Positions 41,427 through 50,909 of a DNA stretch of 64,000 nt are shown here, one piece after another. Source of the DNA: Mycobacteroides immunogenum. GTDB taxonomy: Bacteria; Actinomycetota; Actinomycetes; Mycobacteriales; Mycobacteriaceae. Every line of letters begins with the position of its first letter. The first letter of the stretch is position 1. The stretch covers positions 1,612,001 to 1,676,000 of the forward strand of contig NZ_CP011530.1 in NCBI RefSeq assembly GCF_001605725.1. The letters run 5' to 3'. Both the position numbers and the translations under genes were made by a program. Under the pieces are notes generated by a model. It saw only the letters and a list, made by a program, of their open reading frames with translations. It had not been told where the DNA came from and searched no databases.

Positions 41427-41446
41427 GACTATACAAGCGTGTAGTC
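41427..41446. promoter_or_regulatory. Candidate TetR operator between methyltransferase and TetR
   Basis: Imperfect 20-base palindrome with outer arms GACTA / TAGTC and inner AC / GT matches (7 of 10 pairs). It lies 5 bases upstream of the methyltransferase start. Confidence 0.45.
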
Positions 41447-41467
41447 GATTGTCCAGATGTGTAAAAT

Positions 41468-42109
41468 ATGGCGATGGAGACCGTGGATCCCGACGACCTC
41501 ACCGCCCGTGCCCGGATACGGGATGCGGCGCTGCGCGAGTTCGGCGAGAAGGGGTACGACGGCGCCACCATCCGGGGGATTGCCGCCCGCGCCGGAGTGT
41601 CTTCCGGGCTGCTGCGACATCACTTCGGGTCCAAGCACGAGCTGCGGGAAGCCTGCGACGAATACCTCGTCAAGACGATGCGCGCCATCAATGAGCAGGT
41701 GCGCTCGAACGTGGAACATGGTGACGTGCACTACGTCTCGGCGCGCATTCCCATCGGTCAGTATCAGGGGTACATCACGAGGGCATTGGTGGAAGGCTCT
41801 GCGGGGCAGCTCTTCGACGAGATGGTCGCGATGACCCAAGACTGGTTGGCCGCGGCTGATCAGCATCGGGTGGTTCCGGCCGAGGTGGATCTGAAATCGC
41901 GCGCCACCGTCATCACGGCCATGGCCTTGGCGGTCCCGCTACTTCAGCAACATGTTTCGCGTGGGCTGGGAGTGGACGTCGATTCGCCCGAAGGGGACCT
42001 GAAGATGGCCGCCACGCTGGTAGATGTGTATGCGAACCCGCTGCTGACTGCCGAGCAGGCAACATCGGCACAGGAAGATCTCGCGCGCAGAATGGGTAGC
42101 CATTCCTAA
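41468..42109 (+). CDS. TetR-family regulator
   Basis: A 213-residue regulator from ATG 41468 (or 41474). The helix-turn-helix region reads GATIRGIAARAGVSSGLLRH with FGSKHELREACDEYL. The C-terminal domain is of the common all-helical type. It is divergent from the methyltransferase and likely represses it and itself through the palindrome at 41427-41446. A small membrane protein gene follows on the same strand, 85 bases downstream. The effector is unknown. Confidence 0.83.
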   Translation: MAMETVDPDDLTARARIRDAALREFGEKGYDGATIRGIAARAGVSSGLLRHHFGSKHELREACDEYLVKTMRAINEQVRSNVEHGDVHYVSARIPIGQYQGYITRALVEGSAGQLFDEMVAMTQDWLAAADQHRVVPAEVDLKSRATVITAMALAVPLLQQHVSRGLGVDVDSPEGDLKMAATLVDVYANPLLTAEQATSAQEDLARRMGSHS

Positions 42110-42194
42110 TTCGGTAATATTCGCTGCATAACAGCACAATTGTGCTGTTACCTGGGTACTCTTTCCTTGTGCGAAGTTTCCTTGCACGGCCTAG

Positions 42195-42581
42195 ATGCCC
42201 ATGATTATCGTCGCTGGACTGCGGCTTGACGCGACCGTGGTGAAGGCGTCGGCGATGATGCTCTATGTCATCGGTTTCGCGTTCACGGTGTTTTTCGGCG
42301 TCGATGGCATGCGCCTTGCCGTGGTGTTGCTTGTCGGTATCTTGGCGACGATTTTGCATTACTGGCCGGAGCGCGAACGCTTCGATCGGCTCTCGATAGC
42401 GGTAGCGGTCGGCCTGATGATCGCGTTCACACTGGACGCGTGGTCGACGTGGATCATCGACCACACCGCGGCGCCCGATATCGGAATCGGTGTGGTGCGC
42501 CTGGTGGCGTGGCTGCTGTCGGTCGCCGGCATCCTGGCGTTTCCCCGGCGCCTCATCGACAGGGAAGCCGAGGACAGCTAG
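42195..42581 (+). CDS. Small integral membrane protein, unknown function
   Basis: A 128-residue protein with about four hydrophobic helices (MMLYVIGFAFTVFFGV, LAVVLLVGILATILHY, IAVAVGLMIAFTLDAW, GVVRLVAWLLSVAGIL) and a short charged C-tail. I recognise no family. It overlaps the convergent MmpL gene by 4 bases at the stops, and sits downstream of the TetR gene. Confidence 0.65.
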   Translation: MPMIIVAGLRLDATVVKASAMMLYVIGFAFTVFFGVDGMRLAVVLLVGILATILHYWPERERFDRLSIAVAVGLMIAFTLDAWSTWIIDHTAAPDIGIGVVRLVAWLLSVAGILAFPRRLIDREAEDS

Positions 42582-45490
42582 GCCCCGGTCCGTTCCAGCC
42601 GCGACGGCCTCGTCAACAGATAGGAGAGCACGCCCGCGGTGCGCGGTGAACGAGCCTGGGACCACCGGAACAACAGCCCGCGCAGCAGCGGCGCCGGCGA
42701 CCACCAGAACCACGTGCCCAGCACACCTGCCGTAGCCGGAACCACGAACGTTCTGACGATCAGTGTGTCGATCATCAAACCCACACCGATGGTGGTGCCG
42801 GTCTGCTCGATGCTCAGCACGTCGCTGGACAGCATCGCGAACATGGTGATCCCGAAGACGATTCCGGCTGTTGTCACGACTCCACCCGTCCCGCCGAATG
42901 TGCGAATCATGCCGGTACGCAAGCTTGCTCCGTGTAGGAACACCTCCTCGCGCATGCGCATGGTGAACAGCAGGTTGTAGTCGGCGCCGACGGCGACCAG
43001 TGCGATCAGGGCGATGGAGGGCACGGCCCAGTGCAGGTCACGGCCCAGCAGGTGTTGCCAGATCAGCGTGGTGACACCGAGGGCCGATGCGTACGAGACG
43101 ATCACCGTGCCAATCACCACTGCGGCCGCTACCGGGCTACGCAACATCACCAACACAATGAGGAAAACCAATGCCAGCGCCACCGCGGCCAGCAGCAGAA
43201 AGTCATCGTTCACATATCCGCGCAATTCGGCTGTGCCGGTTCCGAATCCGGTGAGGTTTACCGAGCTACCCGCCAGGGTGCCTTCCTTGGTGGCCTCGCT
43301 CACCGCGAGCAGGATCTGCGGCGACCGGTGCGCACCGTCGGCGCCGAACACCTTGCCGTCGCCGAACACCAGCATGCGAGTGGAACGGCCGTCCGGCCCG
43401 AAGTAGAGCCCGGCCGCACGCTGGAATCGCGGGTCCTGCCAAGCGCGTTGCGGCAGGTAGTAGCCGCCCTCGCCGCTGCTACGGAAATCCTCGCGCATGG
43501 CCCGTAGGTACTCGGTGAGCCCGGAAAACATGGCGCGGGTCTCGCCGACGGCCTTGGTGAGCTGATCGGTGACCGCGCTCAGCTGCGCGACGGTGGATCG
43601 CATGTTCTTCACCGAGTCCACGGCACCGGAGAACGACCTCTGCATGCCCTGCGCGCCGGCGCCGAACTTGTCGGTACTGGCGGTCAGCGCGGCCGTCGCC
43701 GCCACCACGGAATCCATGGGTTCGACCGCCTTGAGGACCAGTGAGCAGATGCCGTCGTTGGCGCAATTCGGGTTACCGTTGGTGAAGTTGCGTAATGGCT
43801 CCATGTACCCGGAGACCTGGGACACGTTGTCCTGCAGTGCTTTCATTCCGGAGTGCATATCGCCGATGCCGCCGTTGAGTTCGCCCAGTCCATGTACTCC
43901 GCCGGCCAGGCCCTGCTGCAGCTGGGCGATGGCGCCCGAGAACTGACTGAGTGTCGTCGATAGTTTGTCGACGGCCCCCAGCCGCTGGCTCATCTGCGCG
44001 GTGCCGTCATCCAGCTGGTCGGCGATGATTCCCGCTTGTTCGGTAAGGGCTGCTTGTTCGGGAATGGTGCCCGCGGGACGCGAGGCCGACTGCACCATGC
44101 GTATTCCGGGGATTTCCATGAGCTGTTTGGTCACTCGCTCGACGGCAATCACTCCGGCGGGGGTGCGTAGATCGTGGTCGGATTCGATCGAGACGATTTC
44201 CGGCAGTAGCCGGTTTGGCGGGAAATGCCTGTCCATCGCCTGATATCCGCGGTTGGCATGTGTGGAAAGTGGCTGGGCGGCAAGCTCGTCGAAGCCAAGA
44301 CGCAGACCCGCCACCGGGAGGGCGCAGACGAGGAGAGCAAGTAGCGATCCCGCCAGTACCGGGCCGGGCCAGCGCGCCACCATGGCACCCACCCGGCGCC
44401 AGCGACGCCCCGGTTGGCTCGATCCCTGCTGCCGAGCACGTGGTTGGGCCAGGCCCCGGCGGCCCGCCAGCCCGATAAGCGCGGGTAACAACGTCAACGA
44501 GGCCACCATTCCGGTGAGTATCCCAATGGCACAAGGCAATCCCGCGCTGCGCAACATGCCCACCTGCGCGAAGAGTAGGCAGGACAGGGCGGCGGCAATT
44601 GTCAGCCCGGAGGCGGCGATGACGGGCGCCACTGACCGATTCGCGATGACGAGGGCCTGCTCGTGCTCGACTCCGGCGCGGCGCTGTTCGTGATAGCGCC
44701 CCAGCAGAAAGATGCCGTAGTCGGTCGCCGCGCCGAGAACCAGTGCGGCGAGCAGCGATACCGAGAAGATGGACACCTCGATGAGATCGCGTTCACCGAG
44801 GAACGCGACGATGGAGCGGGCTACCGCAAGCCCCAGGCCCACAGTCAGCAGTGGAATCGCCGCGGTGATGACCGACCTGTACACGACAAACAGCAGCACC
44901 GCGATGAGAACGACGGTGACAGCGGTGATCATCAGCATTTGAGTGTCGATGGCAGTGAGCTCGTCGGCGATGGTGGCGCCGGGCCCGGTGACCCAGGCGT
45001 GCATACCCGTGGGCGCTGGTTCATCGGCGACGATCTTGCGAACAGCGTTCAACGCGTCGTTGGCCTTGGCCGCCCCGAGCTCACCGTTGACCCGCAGCAT
45101 GGTGTAGACGGCCTTGCCGTCTGGGCTGAGCGCACCCTCGGCGGTCAGCGGATCGGCCCACAGATCCATCGCGGAGTCCAGATGAGCGCTATCGGCGCGA
45201 AGTCTCGTCAGTAGCCGGTTGTGGTACTGATGTTCGACGGGTCCGAGCTTGTGGTCGCTTTCCAACACCAGGTAGTTGAGATTGTTGCCCGCTCCGTCCT
45301 GGAACTGCCTGCCCATGACCGCGCCGGCGGCGTTCACCGGTGCGTCGTGTGGCAGGAAGCCGCGAGCGTGGTTGTGTGCGGTGCTTTCCACCTGCGGCAC
45401 AAGCAGATTGCCCGCCCCAGCGACAAGCATCCAGAGTCCGATGATCAGAACCGCATAGCGGCTGGAGAACCGTGCGATGGCATCCCACAT
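42578..45490 (-). CDS. MmpL-type RND transporter
   Basis: A 970-residue MMPL protein with the usual two repeats. It has an N-terminal helix (YAVLIIGLWMLVAGAGNLLV), a first porter domain, then a helix bundle with AATDYGIFLLGRYHEQRRAG. A second porter domain has a long coiled-coil stretch (LRAMREDFRS; SQRLGAVDKLSTTLSQFSGA). A second helix bundle contains VAVGADYNLLFTMRMREE. The DY pairs are the proton-relay sites of the family. Mycobacterial MmpLs export envelope lipids, siderophores or drugs. No MmpS partner gene is adjacent, so cargo cannot be inferred. Confidence 0.9.
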   Translation of the reverse strand: MWDAIARFSSRYAVLIIGLWMLVAGAGNLLVPQVESTAHNHARGFLPHDAPVNAAGAVMGRQFQDGAGNNLNYLVLESDHKLGPVEHQYHNRLLTRLRADSAHLDSAMDLWADPLTAEGALSPDGKAVYTMLRVNGELGAAKANDALNAVRKIVADEPAPTGMHAWVTGPGATIADELTAIDTQMLMITAVTVVLIAVLLFVVYRSVITAAIPLLTVGLGLAVARSIVAFLGERDLIEVSIFSVSLLAALVLGAATDYGIFLLGRYHEQRRAGVEHEQALVIANRSVAPVIAASGLTIAAALSCLLFAQVGMLRSAGLPCAIGILTGMVASLTLLPALIGLAGRRGLAQPRARQQGSSQPGRRWRRVGAMVARWPGPVLAGSLLALLVCALPVAGLRLGFDELAAQPLSTHANRGYQAMDRHFPPNRLLPEIVSIESDHDLRTPAGVIAVERVTKQLMEIPGIRMVQSASRPAGTIPEQAALTEQAGIIADQLDDGTAQMSQRLGAVDKLSTTLSQFSGAIAQLQQGLAGGVHGLGELNGGIGDMHSGMKALQDNVSQVSGYMEPLRNFTNGNPNCANDGICSLVLKAVEPMDSVVAATAALTASTDKFGAGAQGMQRSFSGAVDSVKNMRSTVAQLSAVTDQLTKAVGETRAMFSGLTEYLRAMREDFRSSGEGGYYLPQRAWQDPRFQRAAGLYFGPDGRSTRMLVFGDGKVFGADGAHRSPQILLAVSEATKEGTLAGSSVNLTGFGTGTAELRGYVNDDFLLLAAVALALVFLIVLVMLRSPVAAAVVIGTVIVSYASALGVTTLIWQHLLGRDLHWAVPSIALIALVAVGADYNLLFTMRMREEVFLHGASLRTGMIRTFGGTGGVVTTAGIVFGITMFAMLSSDVLSIEQTGTTIGVGLMIDTLIVRTFVVPATAGVLGTWFWWSPAPLLRGLLFRWSQARSPRTAGVLSYLLTRPSRLERTGA

Positions 45491-45624
45491 ACCTGCCGAC
45501 GCTACGGAGAGGGCACAGTGGCGGCGTCGTGCTGTGGGCGAGACTTCTTCTCCTACCGTGGTATGACATACGGATCCGCGCCAAGCATGATGTGCGACGT
45601 TCTGGCCGCCTCTACGCTGGCGCT

Positions 45625-46842
45625 ATGGATTGGTTCCGGGAGACTGCGTTGCGACGTCGTGCTCTGGTGCCGTACGAATTTCCGTGGGCGGTGCCGCTGG
45701 TGATGTACATCAGCACGTTGCTCATCGTGGGTTGTGCCGTGCTGCAGCGAGGTTTCACCCGTCCGTGGCTACTGGCCTTGGCGGCCCTGCTCGCGCTGAC
45801 TCCGATCCTGTCGTTCATCGTCGCTGGGCGCAAGCTGAACGCGTTTTGGACCGTGGCGTTCGCGCTGGCGGGGGTCGGGCTGTTCCTTACCTGGCCTCCC
45901 AACGCCGTCGATGCCGCGCCTTTCCTGCTGATGTTCACGCTGGGGGAAGTGGGAGCCATCGCTTCGGTGCGCGCCGGTCTGATCGCGGTGGGCGCCTGTG
46001 TGGCGCTGCTCGTGGCGGCCGAACAGCTGAACCACCTAGGAACCTTCTCGCTCTACATGGTGTTCTTCGTGCTGTGCGGGTGGTTGATAGGGCGCATCAT
46101 GCAGTTGCAACAACGTCTGCTCTTACAGGAACGCGCACAGCAGGTGCGCATGCTGGAACAGGCCGCCTCAGATGAACGCCGTCGAATCGCGCGGGAAATC
46201 CATGACGTGATAGCGCATTCCCTCTCGGTGACAATGCTTCACCTGACCGGCGCCAGGCGTGCGTTACAAGAGGACCATGATGTGGACGATGCCGTCGCGG
46301 GATTGTTGGATGCCGAACGTCTTGGACGACAGGCCATGTCGGACATCAGGGGCACGGTCGGGTTACTGAGTTCCGGCCCGGGCGGTGTCGAGCCGATGCG
46401 GCTGGCGCCCGAACCCGGCGTCACCGATATCCCGGATCTCATCGCTGATTTCACGGCGGCAGGAATGGCGGTGGAATCGCATATCTACGGCTCAGATGAG
46501 TCTGTCAGCGCTGGAGTGGGTTTGGCCTTGTACCGAGTGGCCCAGGAGTCTTTGGCCAACATCGCCAAGCATTCGCCGAGATCGTCTGCCGCGGTACTCC
46601 TTGATATCGACGGCTCGGTGGCAAGCCTGACGGTGAGCAACGATCTGGCCGCCGGATTGCCCCCGGATACCTGTTCCGGGGGTGGGCTCGCGGGCATGCG
46701 ACAGCGCATTGAGATGCTCGGCGGGGAGTTCCGTGCGGGGAGAGCTGAGGACGGCTGGACCGTTTCGGCCAGCGTCCCATTGGAATCCAGTGGTACGCCG
46801 TGCCGTTCCCGGCGCAGGAAGGTGTTGTGGCGCCATGGCTGA
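45625..46842 (+). CDS. NarL-type two-component sensor histidine kinase
   Basis: About 405 residues from ATG 45625; an upstream in-frame start would cross the divergent MmpL start. It has five or six N-terminal membrane helices (WAVPLVMYISTLLIVGCAVL onward). The HisKA_3 phosphorylation site is ERRRIAREIHDVIAHSLSV (His193), followed by a HATPase_c domain (YRVAQESLANIAKHSPRS, then GGGLAGMRQRIEMLGG). This class senses through its membrane domain. It overlaps the response regulator by 8 bases. It is divergent from mmpL; control of that transporter is possible but not shown. Confidence 0.9.
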   Translation: MDWFRETALRRRALVPYEFPWAVPLVMYISTLLIVGCAVLQRGFTRPWLLALAALLALTPILSFIVAGRKLNAFWTVAFALAGVGLFLTWPPNAVDAAPFLLMFTLGEVGAIASVRAGLIAVGACVALLVAAEQLNHLGTFSLYMVFFVLCGWLIGRIMQLQQRLLLQERAQQVRMLEQAASDERRRIAREIHDVIAHSLSVTMLHLTGARRALQEDHDVDDAVAGLLDAERLGRQAMSDIRGTVGLLSSGPGGVEPMRLAPEPGVTDIPDLIADFTAAGMAVESHIYGSDESVSAGVGLALYRVAQESLANIAKHSPRSSAAVLLDIDGSVASLTVSNDLAAGLPPDTCSGGGLAGMRQRIEMLGGEFRAGRAEDGWTVSASVPLESSGTPCRSRRRKVLWRHG

Positions 46843-47491
46843 CACCGAGGTCGGCGTATTGTTGGTCGACGATCAGGAGCTGGTGCGGACCGGGCTGCGC
46901 AGGATTCTGCGCCGCAAGGACGGATTCGCGATTGTGGGGGAGTGCGCCGACGGCAGCGAGGTCGCCGCGGCGGTAAGCCAGGTGTGTCCCGATGTGGTGA
47001 TCATGGACCTGCGGATGAAGAAGATGAGCGGTATCGACGCGATTCGGTTGTTACACGCCTCGCAGGGGCCGCCGGCATTGGCGCTCACTACATTTGACGA
47101 TGATGAGCTGCTATCAGGCGCGCTGCGTGCCGGCGCCGCCGGGTTCATCCTGAAGGACTCGCCTGCGGAGGAACTGGTGCGTGCGGTACACGCGGTGGCG
47201 CGCGGTGAGGCATATCTGGATCCCGCGGTGACATCGCGAGTGCTCAACGCCTATCGGCGTGCGCCCGCCGCGGTATCGGGGGACGCCGAGGAGAAGCTGA
47301 CCGCACGAGAATTGGATGTGTTGGCGCTCATCGCATCCGGAGCTACTAACGCTGAAATCGCCGAACAACTGGTGATTTCAGAGGTGACGGTCAAGAGCCA
47401 TATCGGGCGCATCTTCGTCAAACTCGACCTACGGGATCGGGCCGCAGCCATTGTGTACGCCTATGACCACGGCATTGTGACTCCCAAATAG
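46835..47491 (+). CDS. NarL/FixJ-family response regulator
   Basis: A 218-residue regulator from ATG 46835. The receiver domain has VLLVDDQELVRTGL and the phosphoacceptor Asp58 in VVIMDLRMKKMSG. The LuxR-type helix-turn-helix follows (LTARELDVLALIASGATNAE, then SEVTVKSHIGRIFVKL). It is translationally coupled to the histidine kinase by the overlap ATGGCTGA. Targets are unknown. Confidence 0.92.
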   Translation: MADTEVGVLLVDDQELVRTGLRRILRRKDGFAIVGECADGSEVAAAVSQVCPDVVIMDLRMKKMSGIDAIRLLHASQGPPALALTTFDDDELLSGALRAGAAGFILKDSPAEELVRAVHAVARGEAYLDPAVTSRVLNAYRRAPAAVSGDAEEKLTARELDVLALIASGATNAEIAEQLVISEVTVKSHIGRIFVKLDLRDRAAAIVYAYDHGIVTPK

Positions 47492-47493
47492 GG

Positions 47494-47982
47494 CTACAGC
47501 AGGTCCTTTTCGCGAATGTTCTCCAGCGCCTCGTGTATCTGCTCCAGCTCACGGCGCAGATAGTCGCGGGTGGCGACTTCGCCCACCGCGAGCCGCAGCG
47601 CCGCCAGCTCCCGAGCCAGGTATTCCGTATCGGCCTTGGTTTGTTCGGCGCGCCTGCGATCTTCTTCCAGCGACACTCGGTCGCGGTTTTCCTGCCGGTT
47701 CTGGGCCAGCAGGATCAGCGGCGCAGCGTAGGCGGCCTGTGTGGAGAAGGCCAGGTTGAGCAGGATGAACGGATACGGATCCCATTCCAGCCCAACCGCA
47801 AACAGATTCAGGGCGATCCACACTACGACGAATATCGTCTGGATCGCCAGGTAACGTCCGGTGCCCAGGAAGCGGGCGATGTTTTCACTTACCCGGCCGA
47901 CTGCCTCGACGTCGAGACCGAGAGACAGTCGGCGCGACGTGCGCGGGGTATCGAGCCGTTGTCGCGCTGAAGCCTCACTCAC
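47494..47982 (-). CDS. DUF1003 membrane protein (Rv1231c-like)
   Basis: A 162-residue protein. The DUF1003 core is ENIARFLGTGRYLAIQTIFV with WDPYPFILLNLAFSTQAAYA, giving two membrane helices, followed by a coiled-coil C-terminal part (RRRAEQTKADTEYLARELAA). The function is not established. It overlaps the upstream CBS/MgtE-N gene by 4 bases; the pair is conserved in M. tuberculosis (Rv1231c/Rv1232c), suggesting a shared role, perhaps in Mg2+ handling. Confidence 0.85.
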   Translation of the reverse strand: MSEASARQRLDTPRTSRRLSLGLDVEAVGRVSENIARFLGTGRYLAIQTIFVVVWIALNLFAVGLEWDPYPFILLNLAFSTQAAYAAPLILLAQNRQENRDRVSLEEDRRRAEQTKADTEYLARELAALRLAVGEVATRDYLRRELEQIHEALENIREKDLL

Positions 47983-49268
47983 CGGCGGTCACCTCCCGCG
48001 ACGGACTCGGGCTCTTCGGCGCGCCAGCCATCGGGCATCAGGTGATCCAGCACGTCATCCACGGTGACGGCACCGAGCAAGTGGTCCTCCCTGTCAATCA
48101 CGGGGCCGCACACCAGGTTGTACGCGGCGAAGTAGCGGGTCACCTCGGCCAATGGGGCTTCGGCATCAAGATAGGGCAGGTCGGTGTCGAGGATGCCGCC
48201 GACCATCGCGTAGGGGGGCTCGCGCAGCAGCCGCTGCAGATGCACGCATCCGAGGTAGCGGCCGGTGGGCGTCGCCGTGGGCGGCCGGACCACGAAAACC
48301 AGCGAGGAAAGTGCCGGTGTCAGGTCTGGATCGCGCACGCGGGCAAGGGCTTCGGCGACGGTGGTATTGGGGCTCAGGATCACCGGCTCCGGTGTCATCA
48401 TGCCACCGGCGGTGTTGGGGGAGTGGGTGAGCAGTCGGCGGACAGGCTCGGAATCCTCCGGGTCCATCAGCGCCAGCAGTGATTCGGCTTCTGCCGGGGG
48501 GAGCTCGCCGAGTAGGTCGGCGGCGTCGTCGGGGTCCATGGCCTCCAGCACATCCGCGGCCCGTTCGTCTTTCAGTTTGGTCAGCACCTCGGCCTGGTCG
48601 TCTTCGGGAAGCTCCTGAAGGATGTCGGCCAGCCGCTCGTCGTCGAAGGCGCCAAGTACCTCATCGCGCCGTTTGGCGGGCAGCTCACGGATGGCATCGG
48701 CCACCTCGACCGGCCGCATACCCTCGAATTGAAGCATGAGCTGGGCCACGCCCTGACCGGGCAGATTGAGGCTCGACGGCGTCAAGCCCTGGATGTGGCT
48801 CCAGTCCGTCACCTGCACACCGGTGCGCCGTCCCAGCCGCCGGGGGCTGCGTACCGCGACACGGGTCACCACCCAATCCCGGGTGCGGGTCTGTTCCAGG
48901 CCCAGGTCCACCACGGTGAGATCGACTCCGTGGAACTGGTCGAGTTCGGGATCGTCGGTACGCACGGTGGTGTCGAGGACCTGTCCCAGGACCAGTGCCT
49001 CGCTGGGGCGCTGTTCGAAGCGGCGCAGTGAGACATTGCCGGTGTTCAGCGTCACCGACCCGGGCTCGATGGCGGTGACCCGCAGCATCGGCACGAAGAT
49101 TCTTCGGCGCGTGAGCATTTCGACGACAAGGCCGATCACGCGCGGTTGTTTTCGCGCGACGCCCATGCCGATCACGACATCGCGCACCCGTCCGATCGAC
49201 TCGCCGTCCGGGCCGAGAACGACCAGGCCCGAGAGCCTGGCTGCGAACACCTTGCTCACTGCGGCCAT
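47979..49268 (-). CDS. MgtE N-domain/CBS-domain protein with PRC-barrel start (Rv1232c-like)
   Basis: A 429-residue soluble protein. The N terminus is PRC-barrel-like (LSGLVVLGPDGESIGRVRDV). The MgtE intracellular N domain follows with helical repeats (VADAIRELPAKRRDEVLGAF, ADILQELPEDDQAEVLTKLK, AADLLGELPPAEAESLLALM). The C terminus carries a pair of CBS motifs (LGCVHLQRLLREPP; DREDHLLGAVTVDDVLDHLM). The MgtE membrane channel is absent, so it may act as a Mg2+/nucleotide sensor rather than a transporter. It is co-transcribed with the DUF1003 gene. Confidence 0.88.
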   Translation of the reverse strand: MAAVSKVFAARLSGLVVLGPDGESIGRVRDVVIGMGVARKQPRVIGLVVEMLTRRRIFVPMLRVTAIEPGSVTLNTGNVSLRRFEQRPSEALVLGQVLDTTVRTDDPELDQFHGVDLTVVDLGLEQTRTRDWVVTRVAVRSPRRLGRRTGVQVTDWSHIQGLTPSSLNLPGQGVAQLMLQFEGMRPVEVADAIRELPAKRRDEVLGAFDDERLADILQELPEDDQAEVLTKLKDERAADVLEAMDPDDAADLLGELPPAEAESLLALMDPEDSEPVRRLLTHSPNTAGGMMTPEPVILSPNTTVAEALARVRDPDLTPALSSLVFVVRPPTATPTGRYLGCVHLQRLLREPPYAMVGGILDTDLPYLDAEAPLAEVTRYFAAYNLVCGPVIDREDHLLGAVTVDDVLDHLMPDGWRAEEPESVAGGDRR

Positions 49269-49327
49269 GACAGCAAGATTAGGGGGTGATCCGCTCTGGC
49301 CGTTCGCCGGTGTCGAGAGTTGGCTGC

Positions 49328-49963
49328 TTAGGGGCCGATTCCGCCGTACATCAGGGCGATGACGGCGGCTGAGAATCGTTCGGTGTCCTGCACCTCACCG
49401 CCCCGTGAGGCGTGCAGTCCGTTGGCGAGGATCATCCCGGTCACCGCCCGCGCTGTGTACTCGGTATCGAGATCGGCGCGTAGATAACCCTTTTCGACCC
49501 CGTGTCGCAGATAGGCCTCGGTGAGGTGATCACTCGTGGAGAGCATGCCGAATACCCGCTCGCGGAGCTCGCTGTCGACCGACCCGGCCTCCAGCAGCAG
49601 CAGCGGTAGGTGCGGGTTATCCCTGAACAGGTGCGCCAGCGCGGCGCCGATCCGGACGGACTGTTGCCGATATTGCTCGATGTCGTCGGCAAGGCCGGCG
49701 GCGTTTTCTGCCCCGATCGCTTCAAAGATCTGACCGGTGACGTCATCGATGACATGCTCGATGATGTCCCGCTTGCTCTTGAAGTACCGGTAGAAGGTCC
49801 CGTGGCCGATCCCGATTCGTCCGGCGATGTCCGCGACACCCGTGGCGTGATAGCCCTGCTCGGCGAAGCAGGCGAAGGCGGCGTCCAGAATCTCCTGTCG
49901 CATCTCGAGCTTTTTGCGCTCGACACGGCTGAGCGTGGGGGAACTAGCCGGACTTGTCGACAT
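49328..49963 (-). CDS. TetR-family regulator of the SDR/monooxygenase operon
   Basis: About 211 residues from ATG 49963. The helix-turn-helix reads ATGVADIAGRIGIGHGTFYR with YFKSKRDIIEHVID. It is divergent from the SDR-BVMO operon, and the 88-base spacer holds a near-perfect 16-base palindrome, so it probably represses that operon. The C-terminal domain suggests a hydrophobic ligand such as a ketone, steroid or fatty compound, but this is inference. Confidence 0.85.
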   Translation of the reverse strand: MSTSPASSPTLSRVERKKLEMRQEILDAAFACFAEQGYHATGVADIAGRIGIGHGTFYRYFKSKRDIIEHVIDDVTGQIFEAIGAENAAGLADDIEQYRQQSVRIGAALAHLFRDNPHLPLLLLEAGSVDSELRERVFGMLSTSDHLTEAYLRHGVEKGYLRADLDTEYTARAVTGMILANGLHASRGGEVQDTERFSAAVIALMYGGIGP

Positions 49964-49997
49964 GATTCGCGATCCTACCGACCTTGACACCTCTCAA

Positions 49998-50013
49998 GAA
50001 TGACATATCATTC
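49998..50013. promoter_or_regulatory. Candidate TetR operator upstream of SDR/BVMO operon
   Basis: GAATGA and TCATTC arms around CATA form a 16-base palindrome with one mismatched pair. A related half-site (CCATTCCG) lies about 20 bases downstream. It is located in the divergent promoter region. Confidence 0.6.
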
Positions 50014-50051
50014 CGAAACTGACACGCCATTCCGTTCTGTTGGAGGTAGAT

Positions 50052-50909
50052 GTGAGTCGTTATCCGAAGATTGAGCTGGCCGGCGCGGTGGTCGTCATCA
50101 CCGGCGGAGCCAGGGGAATCGGCGCGGCGACCGCGCGCCTCTTCGCCGAGAAGGGTGCCGATGTCTGGATTGGCGATGTCGATGACGTGGTGGCCAAAGA
50201 GACCGCGGACCGCATTCCGCGGGCACAGGCCGGCGTGCTCGACGTGACCAAGCCCGAATCCTGGACGGCGTTTCTCGAGCGGGTGCGTGCCGAAGCGGGA
50301 CCCGTCGACATCCTGATCAACAACGCCGGCGTGATGCCGCTCGGCGGATTCGTCGAAGAGAACGAGCGCACCACCGACTTGATCCTCGACGTGAACGTGC
50401 GCGGTCCGCTCAACGGCGCGCGGGCCGCGCTGCCGGCGATGGTGGCCCGCGGGCGTGGGCACGTCGTCAACGTGGCCTCGATGGCGGGCAAATTGGCGGT
50501 GCCCGGCATGGTCACCTACAACGCCTCCAAATTCGGTGCCGTTGGGTTGTCGTTGGCGCTGCGCAAGGAGTACGGCAACAGTGGCGTCAGCATCAGCTGC
50601 GTGTTGCCGAGCGCGGTCCGCACCGAGCTGGCCTCGGGGGCGCCCCTGGGCAAGGGCATGCCTACCGTCGACCCCGAGGATGTGGCCGCCGCCATCGTGC
50701 GCAGCGTCGACACCCGCCGCGCCCAGATTTCGGTGCCGGGCTGGCTCGCATTCGGGTGGGGACTGGTGGATCTGTTCGTGCCCGAACCGGTTGAGCGGCT
50801 TGCCCGCCGGCTCATCGACGACCGTCGTGCCCTGACGTCGCTCGACCTGAACGCGCGCGGCGCCTACATCGAACGCATCGAGCGTCAAAGCAAGGAGCAT
50901 CAGAAATGA
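50052..50909 (+). CDS. Short-chain dehydrogenase/reductase
   Basis: A 285-residue classical SDR. The NAD(P) motif is TGGARGIG (residues 17-24), NNAG lies in ILINNAGVMPLGG, and the catalytic Tyr156 and Lys160 are in TYNASKFGAVGL. GTG 50052 is chosen because GGAGGT (50042-50047) lies at the right distance. The stop overlaps the monooxygenase start (ATGA), so the pair probably acts in sequence: alcohol to ketone, then Baeyer-Villiger oxidation to an ester or lactone. The substrate is unknown. Confidence 0.88.
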   Translation: MSRYPKIELAGAVVVITGGARGIGAATARLFAEKGADVWIGDVDDVVAKETADRIPRAQAGVLDVTKPESWTAFLERVRAEAGPVDILINNAGVMPLGGFVEENERTTDLILDVNVRGPLNGARAALPAMVARGRGHVVNVASMAGKLAVPGMVTYNASKFGAVGLSLALRKEYGNSGVSISCVLPSAVRTELASGAPLGKGMPTVDPEDVAAAIVRSVDTRRAQISVPGWLAFGWGLVDLFVPEPVERLARRLIDDRRALTSLDLNARGAYIERIERQSKEHQK

